A stretch of 64,000 bases of DNA from JACDEA01 sp963742585. GTDB lineage: Bacteria; Actinomycetota; Acidimicrobiia; Acidimicrobiales; JACDEA01. Shown here in pieces: positions 16,865 to 29,550 of the stretch. The stretch's first letter is position 1. Each line of letters opens with the position of its first letter. The notes below the pieces were generated by a model that did no database searches, had not been told where the DNA came from, and saw only the letters and a list, made by a program, of their open reading frames with translations. A program made the translations under genes and the position numbers. The stretch lies in NCBI GenBank assembly GCA_963742585.1, contig CAVUMI010000009.1, positions 1,798,001-1,862,000 of the forward strand, read 5' to 3'.

Positions 16865-17998
16865 CTACCGGGTGGCTCCGTCTCCGCCTCCGCCTTCCTC
16901 GGTCCGTCTCCATTGCAGCCAGGCCTCCATGAACTGATCGAGGTCACCGTCGAGCACGGCCTGTACGTTTCCGGTCTCGACCGCGGTGCGCTCATCCTTG
17001 ACGAGTTGATACGGGGCCAGCACGTAGCCGCGGATGAAATTTCCGGCGCGACTCACCCGCCCTTGGGGGCCAGAGAGCGCGGCCAACTCAGCCCGGCGCT
17101 CCTCCCGTTGGCGCTGGGCCAGCTTGGCCACCAGCACCTGCATGGCCTTGGCCTTGTTCTGGAGCTGACTGCGCTCGTTCTGGCATGACGTGACGACCCC
17201 GGTCGGGAGGTGGGTGATGCGAACTGCGGAGTCGGTGACGTTCACGTGCTGGCCGCCCGCCCCCGACGATCGGTACGTATCGATCTTGAGGTCCTTCTCG
17301 TCGATCTTCACTTCGTCGCCGGCATCGTCGATCAACGGCACGACGTCGACCGCGGCATACGACGTCTGGCGGCGCGCCTGCGAGTCAAACGGCGAGATGC
17401 GGTACAGCCGGTGCACACCGCGCTCGGAACTGAGCAGCCCGTAGGCGTACCGGCCCTTCACGATGAATGTGGTCGAGAGGATGCCGGCCTCCTGACCCTC
17501 GGTGACCTCCTCGACCTCGATCGTGAACCCGCGCCGCTCAGCCCAGCGCTGGTACATCCGCAGCATCATCTCCGCCCAGTCCTGCGCGTCCGTGCCGCCT
17601 TCACCCGCGTGCACCTCGCAGACGGCGTCGTTCTCGTCATACTCGCCGCTGAACAGCGACCGCAGCTCGAGCGCATCCAGGTCGCGCTCGAGCAACCGCA
17701 CGGCATCGGCGATCTCTGCCTCTTGAGACTCGTCGACTTCCTCGACGGCCATTTCGTAGAGGATGCCGGTGTCGTCGAGCCGCGACTGCAGGCCTTCGAT
17801 GAGCTGGACGTCACCGCTGACCCGGCCGTACTCCATGTTCACCGCTTTGGCGTGATCCGCGTCATCCCAGAGGTCAGGCTTCTCGACCTCGATCGTCAGT
17901 TCGGCCAACCGCGTCTTGAGTGCGTCGAGGGTCAAGTAGCGCGCCGCGTCATCCAGCCGCCGCCGGAGCGCGCCAAGATCGTCAGTGAAATCGCGCAT
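16865..17998 (-). CDS. prfB: Peptide chain release factor 2
   Basis: 377 residues. The UGA/UAA-reading SPF motif is at 202-204 and the catalytic GGQ at 248-250 (SSGAGGQHVNV). The frame is continuous: there is no early in-frame stop, so this gene lacks the programmed +1 frameshift that autoregulates prfB in many bacteria. It lies 12 bases after secA and starts at an ATG at 17998. Confidence 0.97.
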   Translation of the reverse strand: MRDFTDDLGALRRRLDDAARYLTLDALKTRLAELTIEVEKPDLWDDADHAKAVNMEYGRVSGDVQLIEGLQSRLDDTGILYEMAVEEVDESQEAEIADAVRLLERDLDALELRSLFSGEYDENDAVCEVHAGEGGTDAQDWAEMMLRMYQRWAERRGFTIEVEEVTEGQEAGILSTTFIVKGRYAYGLLSSERGVHRLYRISPFDSQARRQTSYAAVDVVPLIDDAGDEVKIDEKDLKIDTYRSSGAGGQHVNVTDSAVRITHLPTGVVTSCQNERSQLQNKAKAMQVLVAKLAQRQREERRAELAALSGPQGRVSRAGNFIRGYVLAPYQLVKDERTAVETGNVQAVLDGDLDQFMEAWLQWRRTEEGGGGDGATR

Positions 17999-18010
17999 GG
18001 GTTACGCGCT

Positions 18011-20737
<2,727 letters not shown>

Positions 20738-20825
20738 TGGGCGTCAATTCTACGTGCGGGTGAAGCCTTCTCGGATCGGACCCGGATGACCCGAGCGCGC
20801 TCTCGCTGTCATATACGGTGCCGCC

Positions 20826-22175
20826 GTGGGGGACCTGCACCCGCCCGAGCGCACTCACCGCGTGGTGTACGTGGTGACAGCGATGGCCGCCGGGCTGTTC
20901 GTCGTCCGGCTGCTCGGGGCGCCCTGGCCCCGTTTTCCGTTGACGTTCCCCGACTCACACTCGTTCCTCAAGGTGGCACGCCGTGGTCCACTGCACGGCG
21001 GCTTCTGGTTCGATGAACGGCCGGTGGGCTACCCGCTCTTTCTCTGGGCGGTGGGCCGTAGCGCGACGCTGGCGACCCTGGGGCAGACGCTCGCCTATAC
21101 GGGCGCCTTCGTCGCGCTCTGCTTCGCCGCGGTACGCCTCCTGGCGGCGCGGTTGGCCGCCGCCGTGGTGGTCCTCGGCGCTCTGGCGATCGCAGTGCAG
21201 CCGCGCTTCGCGCTCTGGAATACCGAAATCCTCAGCGAGTCACTCTCGCTCACCGTGGCCATCGCCGGCATCGTGGCCTGGTGGCGGGCCGCGAGCCGTC
21301 CCACGGTCCGCCGACTTCGCTGGGCGATCGGCTGGTCGGTTCTCTGGATGCTCATTCGCGACGCCAACGTGGTCTCCGTGCTGCCCGTCGTCGGGCCCGT
21401 GATGTTCCTGTTCGCGATGTCACAACGCGTGAGCCGGCCGGTCCGTCAGTGCCTGGTCAGCGGCGTCGTCGTGCTCATTCTGGTCGGCGCGTTCGTCGCC
21501 AGTGGCGACGTCGCGTCCCAGCGCAACCAATACCCGATGCACAACAACATCGGACTGCGCGTCCTCACCGACCGCGATCTGACCGCCTGGTTCGTGGCCG
21601 GGGGCATGCCCCTCGACCAGGCATTGATTGAGCGCACTGGCCACGCGTCGTGGGATGACGGCGAAGTCTTCCTCCGCGCGCCGGCACTCGAGCCGTATCG
21701 AGAATGGGCGCGGGAACAGGGCCGGACCCGTCTTGCCCTCTCAATGGTCCTTCGGGCTCCCGATTGGATCGACCGTCTGCACCGTGAGCTCCCGAACATC
21801 GTTCGCAGCGACGGCGTGGAGGCCTACGACACGTTCAAGACGAGCGACCGCCTCCCCCGCCGGGTGCCATTCAGCTTCGGGGCCGCCACGAGTCGCGGCC
21901 AGCTACTGCTCTGGACGACAATCGCGTTCGCAGCCGCGGCGTTCGCAGCCCTGGACCGGCGAAGGCGGCTCGTCGCGGTGTTCGGGGTGGTGGGCTTGGT
22001 CTCGGCGCTGGTCGATCTGTACGTCTGCTACGTCGGGGACGCGGTCGAGGTCAACCGGCACCTCGTGGGTCCGCTGGCCCGTGTCGCGGTCATGTCGATC
22101 ATCTGTGTCGGCCTCGGTATCGACCGGCTGGTCGCGTTCGCCTCTGAGCGCTCGAGGCCGCGGGTCGCACGATGA
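20826..22175 (+). CDS. Polytopic membrane protein, GT-C-like, function unknown
   Basis: 449 residues with about nine or ten hydrophobic helices. An acidic motif after the first helix (PLTFPDSHSFLKVARRGPLHGG) resembles the periplasmic DxD/ExD loop of GT-C lipid-linked sugar transferases, but no family signature is certain. The GTG at 20826 has TATACG seven bases upstream, so it may be leaderless. The stop overlaps the next start (ATGA, 22172-22175), so the two genes are coupled. The pair and the convergent DUF2079 gene interrupt the secA-hpf neighbourhood known from mycobacteria. Confidence 0.65.
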   Translation: MGDLHPPERTHRVVYVVTAMAAGLFVVRLLGAPWPRFPLTFPDSHSFLKVARRGPLHGGFWFDERPVGYPLFLWAVGRSATLATLGQTLAYTGAFVALCFAAVRLLAARLAAAVVVLGALAIAVQPRFALWNTEILSESLSLTVAIAGIVAWWRAASRPTVRRLRWAIGWSVLWMLIRDANVVSVLPVVGPVMFLFAMSQRVSRPVRQCLVSGVVVLILVGAFVASGDVASQRNQYPMHNNIGLRVLTDRDLTAWFVAGGMPLDQALIERTGHASWDDGEVFLRAPALEPYREWAREQGRTRLALSMVLRAPDWIDRLHRELPNIVRSDGVEAYDTFKTSDRLPRRVPFSFGAATSRGQLLLWTTIAFAAAAFAALDRRRRLVAVFGVVGLVSALVDLYVCYVGDAVEVNRHLVGPLARVAVMSIICVGLGIDRLVAFASERSRPRVAR

Positions 22176-24289
22176 GGGCCAGGGCTCATGCGCGGGTCGC
22201 TGAGGCGACACGGTGGGTGACGGTCGCCGTGTTGAGCGCGCTCGGGTTCATTGCGGTCATCGGTAACGAACTGCGTTCGCAGGACGTAGACCCGCAGTAC
22301 GCGCGGGTGATCGTCGACCGCACGATCCGGTACGGCGGCTCCTTCTATGAGAACGGCATCCACAACAAGGGGCCGCTCGAACCGTTCGTGTACGCGGTCG
22401 CGTCGTGGTTCACGACGTATGACGGCTTCTGGTTCGCCATCTCGACTTTCGTTGCCCTCGCCGCGTTCTGCGTCGCGTATGTCAGCGCATGGGCGGCGCG
22501 TTTTACCGGCGCGAGCAAAGAGCTGAGTTTGGCCGCCGGCGTCGTGGTGTTCGTGCACCTGACGTTGTCGAGCGCGGACTACGCCGGCGTGCTCTACGCG
22601 TGGAACATGGTCGTGTGCCTGCTTGCCGCGGCCTGGATTCTGGCCATGGCCGACCGAGCCTGGACCACGCCGCGGCGCAGGACGGCCAGCGCAGCGGTCA
22701 TCGGCGCGTGTCTCGGCTTGGGCGTTCAGACGCTCGTTTCCACGGCGTTGATCGGCGCCATCCTGCTGGTCGCGGCGTTGGCCATGACCGCGGTGCGCGT
22801 GTCCGACAACGAGCAGCGTCGCCGGCTGTCGCTGACCACCCTGGGCGCCGCGGCGGCGGCGTTCGGCAGCGCTCCGCTCTACTACGCGGTCCGAGGAGGA
22901 TGGGGCGAGTTCTGGTCGGGGTGGTGGGTCCAGGCGCGGTACATGAACGTGGGAACCGGCCGCAGCCTCGGGAGCCAGCTCTCCCTTGGGCTTCATCAGT
23001 TCGGCGAGTACTACCAGCGGCGACCGCTGGCGTTCCTCATCGTGACCGGCTTCGCGCTGATCACCATCGTCGGCTGGCGCGACGGCGACACGCGCTCTCG
23101 GGTATTCCACGGCGGCCTCTTGGCGTGGTTCGTCGCCGCGTGGATCGAATTGGCCCTGAGTCAGCGCTACTCGTCGCACTACTTCGTCGTCACGACGGTG
23201 CCGACCGCGCTCATGGGCGCCGCCATCATCGGTCACGCCTACCGCACGTTGATGATCACGCGCCGGCGCAGGATCCCGGGTGCTGTGGCCTGGCCGCTCA
23301 TCGCCAGTGTGCTGGCTGTCTACCTGTCGGGCACCAACGCGACGATGGACGCGTTGCGGGTGGCGAGCAGCATCAGAACGCCACAGTCCACCGAGATCGA
23401 CCGTGAGCGCAACATCGGCGGTGAGGAACGGGCGGTGTGGGCCGTGCTCGATCTGGTGTCGCTGAAGGGTGACGCGCTCCTCACCTGGTCGAACGATCCG
23501 TGGCCGTATCTGAAGTACCACCGCGTCGCCGCTTCCCGATTCATATGGAAGAGCTTCCTGATGGGTGAGATCTATCTGGGCCGGACGAGTAAGGAATACG
23601 TGCTGCCCCACGCGTGGACGTGGTTCGCGCAGGACGTCGCCAGGTCGCGGCCCGTCGCGTTCATCGAGACGAACCCGCGCGATGAGGGCACACCGTTCGA
23701 CGCGTTGATCACCAACCGGTTCGCGCCGGTGATGGCCACCGGACGCAATACCGTCTATCTCCGGAACGACGTGGCTTCCGACGTGTTGCGCAGCGGCTCC
23801 ACTGCCCCGTGGTTGCCGCCGACGGCCGGCCCCGACACGGGCTGGATCATCGACGGTGACCGCGCCGTATCGGAGAATCCGCAGTCGGAACCCCTGCTCG
23901 TCGCGACGCAGTCCTGCGTCCGCATCGACGGCGTCATAACCACCGGCGCGGATGGGCGCCTGCGCTTCCGGTTCACGGACAACACTGGGCGCACCGAGCC
24001 CCTGCACCTGACTCTCGACAGCAAACGGGTCGCCGCAGGTAGCGACTTCGTCGAATACCTCGGTCTGCCATCGGCCACCGACGGCGGCCCCGAGGGGTTC
24101 TCGCTCGTGATCGGCCGCCGCGCCGCCGCGCTCATCGTCGGCGGACGCATCCGAGGGGCGCTCCGGTTGCCGCCCTCTGTAAGTGTCGGTGCGATTGCCA
24201 GCGGCGGTCCCGTCGAATTACGCGACCTACGCACGGGCTCAGTGTCGCCACGGAGCGGATGCTCAGCTCAAGTACGACAGGTCTCGTAA
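22172..24289 (+). CDS. Large polytopic membrane protein, GT-C/GT87-like
   Basis: 705 residues. The first helix is followed by NELRSQDVDPQYARVIVDRTIRYGGSFYENGIHNKGPLEPFVY, a loop of the GT-C kind with acidic residues. About ten helices follow to residue ~390. The last 300 residues are soluble and extracytoplasmic, with a beta-rich end (VRIDGVITTGADGRLRFRFTDNTGRTEPLHLTLD). It probably transfers or moves sugars from polyprenyl carriers at the outer face of the membrane; the substrate is unknown. Coupled to the previous gene by ATGA. Its 3' end overlaps the convergent DUF2079 gene by 27 bases. Confidence 0.65.
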   Translation: MRARAHARVAEATRWVTVAVLSALGFIAVIGNELRSQDVDPQYARVIVDRTIRYGGSFYENGIHNKGPLEPFVYAVASWFTTYDGFWFAISTFVALAAFCVAYVSAWAARFTGASKELSLAAGVVVFVHLTLSSADYAGVLYAWNMVVCLLAAAWILAMADRAWTTPRRRTASAAVIGACLGLGVQTLVSTALIGAILLVAALAMTAVRVSDNEQRRRLSLTTLGAAAAAFGSAPLYYAVRGGWGEFWSGWWVQARYMNVGTGRSLGSQLSLGLHQFGEYYQRRPLAFLIVTGFALITIVGWRDGDTRSRVFHGGLLAWFVAAWIELALSQRYSSHYFVVTTVPTALMGAAIIGHAYRTLMITRRRRIPGAVAWPLIASVLAVYLSGTNATMDALRVASSIRTPQSTEIDRERNIGGEERAVWAVLDLVSLKGDALLTWSNDPWPYLKYHRVAASRFIWKSFLMGEIYLGRTSKEYVLPHAWTWFAQDVARSRPVAFIETNPRDEGTPFDALITNRFAPVMATGRNTVYLRNDVASDVLRSGSTAPWLPPTAGPDTGWIIDGDRAVSENPQSEPLLVATQSCVRIDGVITTGADGRLRFRFTDNTGRTEPLHLTLDSKRVAAGSDFVEYLGLPSATDGGPEGFSLVIGRRAAALIVGGRIRGALRLPPSVSVGAIASGGPVELRDLRTGSVSPRSGCSAQVRQVS

Positions 24290-25705
24290 CTCCTGCTGGA
24301 GGGCCGGATCAAGTTTCTCGGCCCGTGCCACCCGCTGGAGCAGGACGATGCCCGGCGCCCCGGCGACCTTCGAGAACTCCCGGGTGGCCAAGTGGGCGAG
24401 CAGCACGAGCTCCCGCCCGGCCAGGCCCTCGCTCGGAAGCACGATGTAGTCCACGTGGGCGGCGTGCGGCAGCTCCTTGCCTGTCTGCCGGCCGTTGCCC
24501 CAGTTGCGGGCGTACCACGGGTTGGGGAACTCGAAGATCTCGCGCCGGTGATCGAGATGGGTGATGAAGCTGTAATGCGAGGCGACGCTGGCATCGCGTG
24601 GGATGCGTCGCAACACCGCATTGATGGGACCGACGTGATCGGAACTCGAGTCGCCCAAAGGCTGCGGGTAACGGGCGAGCTGCGACGGACCCCACAGCCA
24701 CCCTGTCAGCACCGACGCACATAGCAAGACCGCGACCCCGGCTATCCGCAACCCGTGGCGCTGCAGGTGCGCGATGCCGAGGACCGCAGCGAAGGCCAGG
24801 ACCGGGATGATGAGGGTCGTGTAGTGGTACTGCAGGTGGTACTGGTACCAGAACGTGCTGAGCAGGTTTGATGCGAGAGGGCCGGACGCGATCAGGACTG
24901 CGCTCGGCGCGAGGAGCGACAGCAGAGCGAAGCTGGCGAAGAGCTGCCAGACGTACCACGGCTTCTCGGGCCCGAGCGCGAGCGCCACGACGTCCCAGGG
25001 GTGGGTGAGCGTGCGCTTCAGTAGCCCGCCGATGCCGCCATACGGAACGCGCCACGCATCAAGGGTTCCCTCGCCGTTGAACGCCGGCAGCACGAGCCAG
25101 ACCGCGCCCGCGAAGTACGCCGCCGACAGCGCGGAGCTCAGCAGGCCTACCCGTAGGTTGTGCTTGCGGGCGACGTACAGCCCGAGGACGAACGTCATCA
25201 GCGCGACGTCCTCCTTCACCAGGAGCAGCAGCGCGACGAAGACGAAGTAGCCGACCCATCTTTGTCGGGTCATGAAGTAGAGCGCGAACAATGCGAGGGG
25301 CACTTCGAAGACGTCAGGATGGAACTGCTCCCACCCGGCCCACTGAAGGGCGGGGTTGGCGAGAAAGGCAGCGGCCACACCAAGGGCCAACCACTCGCTG
25401 CGGAGCTTGTCGCGCGCAATGAGGAAGAGCGGGACAGCAGCCACCGACAACGCCGCAGCCTGGGCCACGATCAGAACCTTCGCGGAGGGGAACACCCAGT
25501 AGAACGGCACCAGCGGCAACAAGATGAACGAGGTGTGGTCGCCGAATAGGTCCACTCCCATGATCGTGATGAACGGCGAGTGGAACCGGCTCAGCAGCCA
25601 CATGCCCTGATCGAAGATTCCGAAATCGAAGCCGAACGTGCCGAACGCGTTGTGGCGCATCGTGGCCCACACGGTCCAGAGCCCGATCGACAGGCCGACC
25701 AACAT
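24263..25705 (-). CDS. DUF2079 family membrane protein
   Basis: 480 residues with FGIFDQGMWLLSRFHSPFITIMGVDLFGDHTSFILL near the N-terminus, the DUF2079 hallmark. About ten helices follow, then a soluble tail (ASVASHYSFITHLDHRREIFEFPNPW, VDYIVLPSEGLAGREL). The family is related to GT-C membrane glycosyltransferases but has no proven reaction. Starts at the ATG at 25705. It lies 92 bases after the response regulator on the same strand and could be in its operon; no terminator is seen between them. Confidence 0.8.
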   Translation of the reverse strand: MLVGLSIGLWTVWATMRHNAFGTFGFDFGIFDQGMWLLSRFHSPFITIMGVDLFGDHTSFILLPLVPFYWVFPSAKVLIVAQAAALSVAAVPLFLIARDKLRSEWLALGVAAAFLANPALQWAGWEQFHPDVFEVPLALFALYFMTRQRWVGYFVFVALLLLVKEDVALMTFVLGLYVARKHNLRVGLLSSALSAAYFAGAVWLVLPAFNGEGTLDAWRVPYGGIGGLLKRTLTHPWDVVALALGPEKPWYVWQLFASFALLSLLAPSAVLIASGPLASNLLSTFWYQYHLQYHYTTLIIPVLAFAAVLGIAHLQRHGLRIAGVAVLLCASVLTGWLWGPSQLARYPQPLGDSSSDHVGPINAVLRRIPRDASVASHYSFITHLDHRREIFEFPNPWYARNWGNGRQTGKELPHAAHVDYIVLPSEGLAGRELVLLAHLATREFSKVAGAPGIVLLQRVARAEKLDPALQQELRDLSYLS

Positions 25706-25797
25706 GGCGACGAGCAGCCGCGCCGGCAGGCTTGTCTCGACGGGCCGGGTGTCCTCGGCGACAGCCCAGCGCCGCCAGCGCGCTAAGGCGTTAGCGC

Positions 25798-26487
25798 TCA
25801 GTCTTCGTCGCGGAGGTCGAGCAGCTTCTCACGGAGGGCGTACATGACCGCTTCCATCCGGGAGTGAAGGTGCAGCTTCTCGAGGATGTTCCGCACATGG
25901 TTCTTGACGGTGTTCTCGGAGATGAACAGCTCGTCGGCGATCTCGCGGTTACTCATGCCCTTGGCGACGAGCTTGAGGACCTCCAGCTCGCGGGCGGTGA
26001 GCGCCGGCGCAGGGAGCCGCTGCCGCTCGTCGGCTCGCTTGGACATCGCGCTGAACTCGTTGATGAGCTTCGATGCCATCGACGGCGTGATCTTGCTCTC
26101 GCCCTGCATCACCGCCCGGATCGAGTCGGCCACTTCCTCGACGGATACCTCTTTGAGGAGGTAGCCGCTGGCGCCAGCCTTGATCGCCTCGTAAAGGTCG
26201 GAGTCCTCGTCGCTCACGGTGAGCATCAGGATCTTCGTGGTCGGCACCCGGTCGCGGATGGCCTGGGTAGCTTCGATTCCGTTGATGCGCGGCATGCGCA
26301 CGTCCATCAGCACGACGTCGGGCGCAAGCTCCTCGGCCTTGGCGATGGCTTCTTCGCCGTTCTCGGCCTCACCGACGACCTCGATGTTCTCCTCGGTGTG
26401 GAGAACCACCTCGAGGCCGCGGCGATACAACGGCTGGTCGTCGGCGATGAGGACGCGGATAGGACCGCCGTCGTGCGGTTCAGTCAT
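25798..26487 (-). CDS. NarL/LuxR-family response regulator
   Basis: The receiver domain has the acidic pair in LIADDQPLYRRGL (D16, D17), phospho-acceptor D62 (VVLMDVRMP) and the conserved lysine in GYLLKEVS. The C-terminal HTH is LTARELEVLKLVAKGMSNREIADELFISENTVKNHVRNIL. 229 residues, normal. No histidine kinase is adjacent, so the sensor is elsewhere. It follows hpf by 12 bases, implying co-transcription of ribosome hibernation factor and regulator. Targets are unknown. Confidence 0.93.
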   Translation of the reverse strand: MTEPHDGGPIRVLIADDQPLYRRGLEVVLHTEENIEVVGEAENGEEAIAKAEELAPDVVLMDVRMPRINGIEATQAIRDRVPTTKILMLTVSDEDSDLYEAIKAGASGYLLKEVSVEEVADSIRAVMQGESKITPSMASKLINEFSAMSKRADERQRLPAPALTARELEVLKLVAKGMSNREIADELFISENTVKNHVRNILEKLHLHSRMEAVMYALREKLLDLRDED

Positions 26488-26499
26488 TGCAGGGGCTGC

Positions 26500-27081
26500 T
26501 CACGTGGCGTCGATCAGGCCGATGTTGGTGTCGGCCCGGCGGTAGACGACCGCGGCGCGGTCAGTCTCGGCGTTGGTGAAGAAGAAGAAGTCGTGGCCCA
26601 GCAACTCCATCTGCAAGGCGGCCTCCTCAGGCGTCATCGGCTTGATGTCGAACTGCTTGGTCTTCACGATACGGGCGCCGAGGTCCTCAGGAGCGTCATA
26701 GCTGGAATCGTCGGCCAAATCGTCTCGGACTGCGCGTGACCCGTTGGGCCCGTTCCGCGACGCATTGCGGCGCGGGTGGGAGCGACCGACCAGCTTGCCC
26801 TTGAGCTTTTCCATCCGATGCTCGAGCTTGTCGACAACCCGGTCGACCGCGGCCAGTGGATCGGCGGCCGCCGCCTTGGCCCGCACGATGTGGCCGTGAC
26901 CGTGCATCGTCACCTCGCAGATCTCTTTCTCGGCGATCCGCGGGTTCTGCTCCTCGGCGAACCAGACCTCAGCCCGCTCCATGCCCTCGAGGTAGCGGCT
27001 GAGCCGGCCGACCTTCTCCTCAACCGCGGCGCGCATCGCCTTGGTGATGCGGAGCTTCCGAGACCTGATGGCAATTTCCAC
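26500..27081 (-). CDS. hpf: Ribosome hibernation promoting factor, long form
   Basis: 193 residues: an N-terminal S30AE/RaiA domain (MEIAIRSRKLRITKAMRAAVEEKVGRL...CEVTMHGHGHIVRAKAAAADPLAAVDRVVDKLEHRMEKLKGKL), a charged linker, and a C-terminal dimerisation domain (IVKTKQFDIKPMTPEEAALQMELLGHDFFFFTNAETDRAAVVYRRADTNIGLI). The long form drives 100S ribosome dimers. The GTG at 27081 is preceded by AAGGAG. comF lies upstream as in mycobacteria. Confidence 0.95.
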   Translation of the reverse strand: MEIAIRSRKLRITKAMRAAVEEKVGRLSRYLEGMERAEVWFAEEQNPRIAEKEICEVTMHGHGHIVRAKAAAADPLAAVDRVVDKLEHRMEKLKGKLVGRSHPRRNASRNGPNGSRAVRDDLADDSSYDAPEDLGARIVKTKQFDIKPMTPEEAALQMELLGHDFFFFTNAETDRAAVVYRRADTNIGLIDAT

Positions 27082-27398
27082 GCTGTCTCCTTACGTAGGC
27101 ACAGCAGAACTGCGGCACTTCATGGCGAAAAGGCCGTGCGCGGCTGACCTGGTCTTTGACCCCACACTCGCCTGCTGAAGAGGTCGGCGGCCCGACGACG
27201 GCGGCTCTTGCGAGCCCGCGTCGCCGTGTATGGACGCGCCTTGCTCCTTCTCCGCCGGACACCGCCATTCGGTGCCACGCCGGGCAGGGCTTACGTCTAA
27301 ATCGCACCATGCTCAGCAACAATTGGTTGCCTTACGTGGGTCGTTTTGCCTGCGACTGGCTTCGACTTGCAACCACAGACCCGCGCACGGCCCATGCG
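27082..27398. other. Intergenic region upstream of hpf
   Basis: 317 bases between the comF stop and the hpf start. It holds the hpf leader with AAGGAG at its left edge. Short reading frames here have no recognisable family or good ribosome-binding site. A weak dyad GCAAC-AATTG-GTTGC lies near 27317-27332. I see no RNA gene or strong promoter by eye. Confidence 0.5.
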
Positions 27399-27992
27399 TC
27401 AGTGTAAGTCCCCTGGAGCGGGGGTTCGTGCGGCGACCAGAGCGATCACCCGGTCGGCGCCCGCAGACCGCGCCGCCTGCGCTGCCGCGGTGAGCGTGAT
27501 ACCCGTCGTGGTTACGTCGTCGACGAGCAGGACGGTTCCGGTCAATTGGCCGCGGGCGGCGATCACCGGCCGGCCGAGACGCCGGGTAGCGGCGTCGGCA
27601 CCGGTCTGTGGTGGACCGGGGTGACGACGCAGTGCGCGCCGGCAGGGCGTCCGTAGACGGCGGGCGACGGCTCGGGCCAACAATTCGGCCTGGTCGAAAC
27701 CTCGTGCCCGTCGGCGAGCGGTCGTGGTGGGCACCCAGGTGACGACGCTGACCGGCTCGTCGACCAGCGCAGCCATTGCGCCGGCCAGCCAGCGCACGCC
27801 GGCGCGGGCGTTGCGATATTTGAGGCGGGCCACGAGCTCGCGAGCGGCGCCGGCGTACTCCAACAGCGCGAAACACCGATCGACTCCCGCCACTGCACCC
27901 ACCGACGGCGCCCGGCGCATGGCGCTGACGCACGTCGTGCACGGCGCGGGTCCCGCCGCATCACACACGGGGCATCGAGTCGGCAACAGCAT
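27399..27992 (-). CDS. comF: ComF-family phosphoribosyltransferase-like protein
   Basis: 197 residues from the ATG at 27992 (MLLPTRCPVCDAAGPAPCTTC): an N-terminal zinc-ribbon Cys cluster (CPVCD, CTTCV) followed by a type I PRT fold with the PRPP loop VLLVDDVTTTGITLTAAA. ComF proteins assist DNA uptake in competent bacteria, but in actinobacteria the role is unclear. Divergent from ahcY with 49 bases between starts. A start further upstream at 28106 would lie inside ahcY and is rejected. Confidence 0.88.
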   Translation of the reverse strand: MLLPTRCPVCDAAGPAPCTTCVSAMRRAPSVGAVAGVDRCFALLEYAGAARELVARLKYRNARAGVRWLAGAMAALVDEPVSVVTWVPTTTARRRARGFDQAELLARAVARRLRTPCRRALRRHPGPPQTGADAATRRLGRPVIAARGQLTGTVLLVDDVTTTGITLTAAAQAARSAGADRVIALVAARTPAPGDLH

Positions 27993-28028
27993 CGTTACGA
28001 GCCTACGAACCGGCTGCGCGGACCCCTG

Positions 28029-28041
28029 TAGCCTCGAAGCC
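28029..28041 (+). promoter_or_regulatory. -10 element of ahcY, probable leaderless start
   Basis: TAGCCT at 28029-28034 is followed by seven bases and the ATG of ahcY. The same hexamer and spacing precede the SpoIID-domain gene at 59086-59098. No Shine-Dalgarno sequence is seen, so transcription probably begins at or next to the ATG. No SAH riboswitch fits in the 49-base divergent gap. Confidence 0.45.
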
Positions 28042-29484
<1,443 letters not shown>

Positions 29485-29485
29485 C

Positions 29486-29536
29486 CGTTCTTGGCAGCAG
29501 TGGCGGCGCTATGCGCCGCCACTGCTGCCAAGAACG
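29486..29536. terminator. Perfect 23-bp hairpin at the ahcY / PGI-PMI convergent junction
   Basis: The left arm 29486-29508 and right arm 29514-29536 are perfect inverted copies around CTATG. The apex is GCGCTATGCGC. No T-run follows on either strand. Its place just past the ahcY stop and 14 bases before the opposing stop suggests bidirectional termination. The same apex is found in the hairpin at 37960-38009. Confidence 0.6.
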
Positions 29537-29550
29537 AGCGCGCGCCGAAT

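Noticed and set aside
16865..17998. Programmed +1 frameshift in prfB
   Set aside because: The reading frame is open from the ATG with no early UGA.
22028..24007. A long minus-strand reading frame opposite the large membrane protein
   Set aside because: Composition is Arg/Asp/Pro-rich shadow sequence, with no family pattern. The plus strand has coherent helices and a coupled start.
27993..28041. SAH riboswitch before ahcY
   Set aside because: The divergent gap is only 49 bases, and a -10 hexamer sits seven bases before the ATG.
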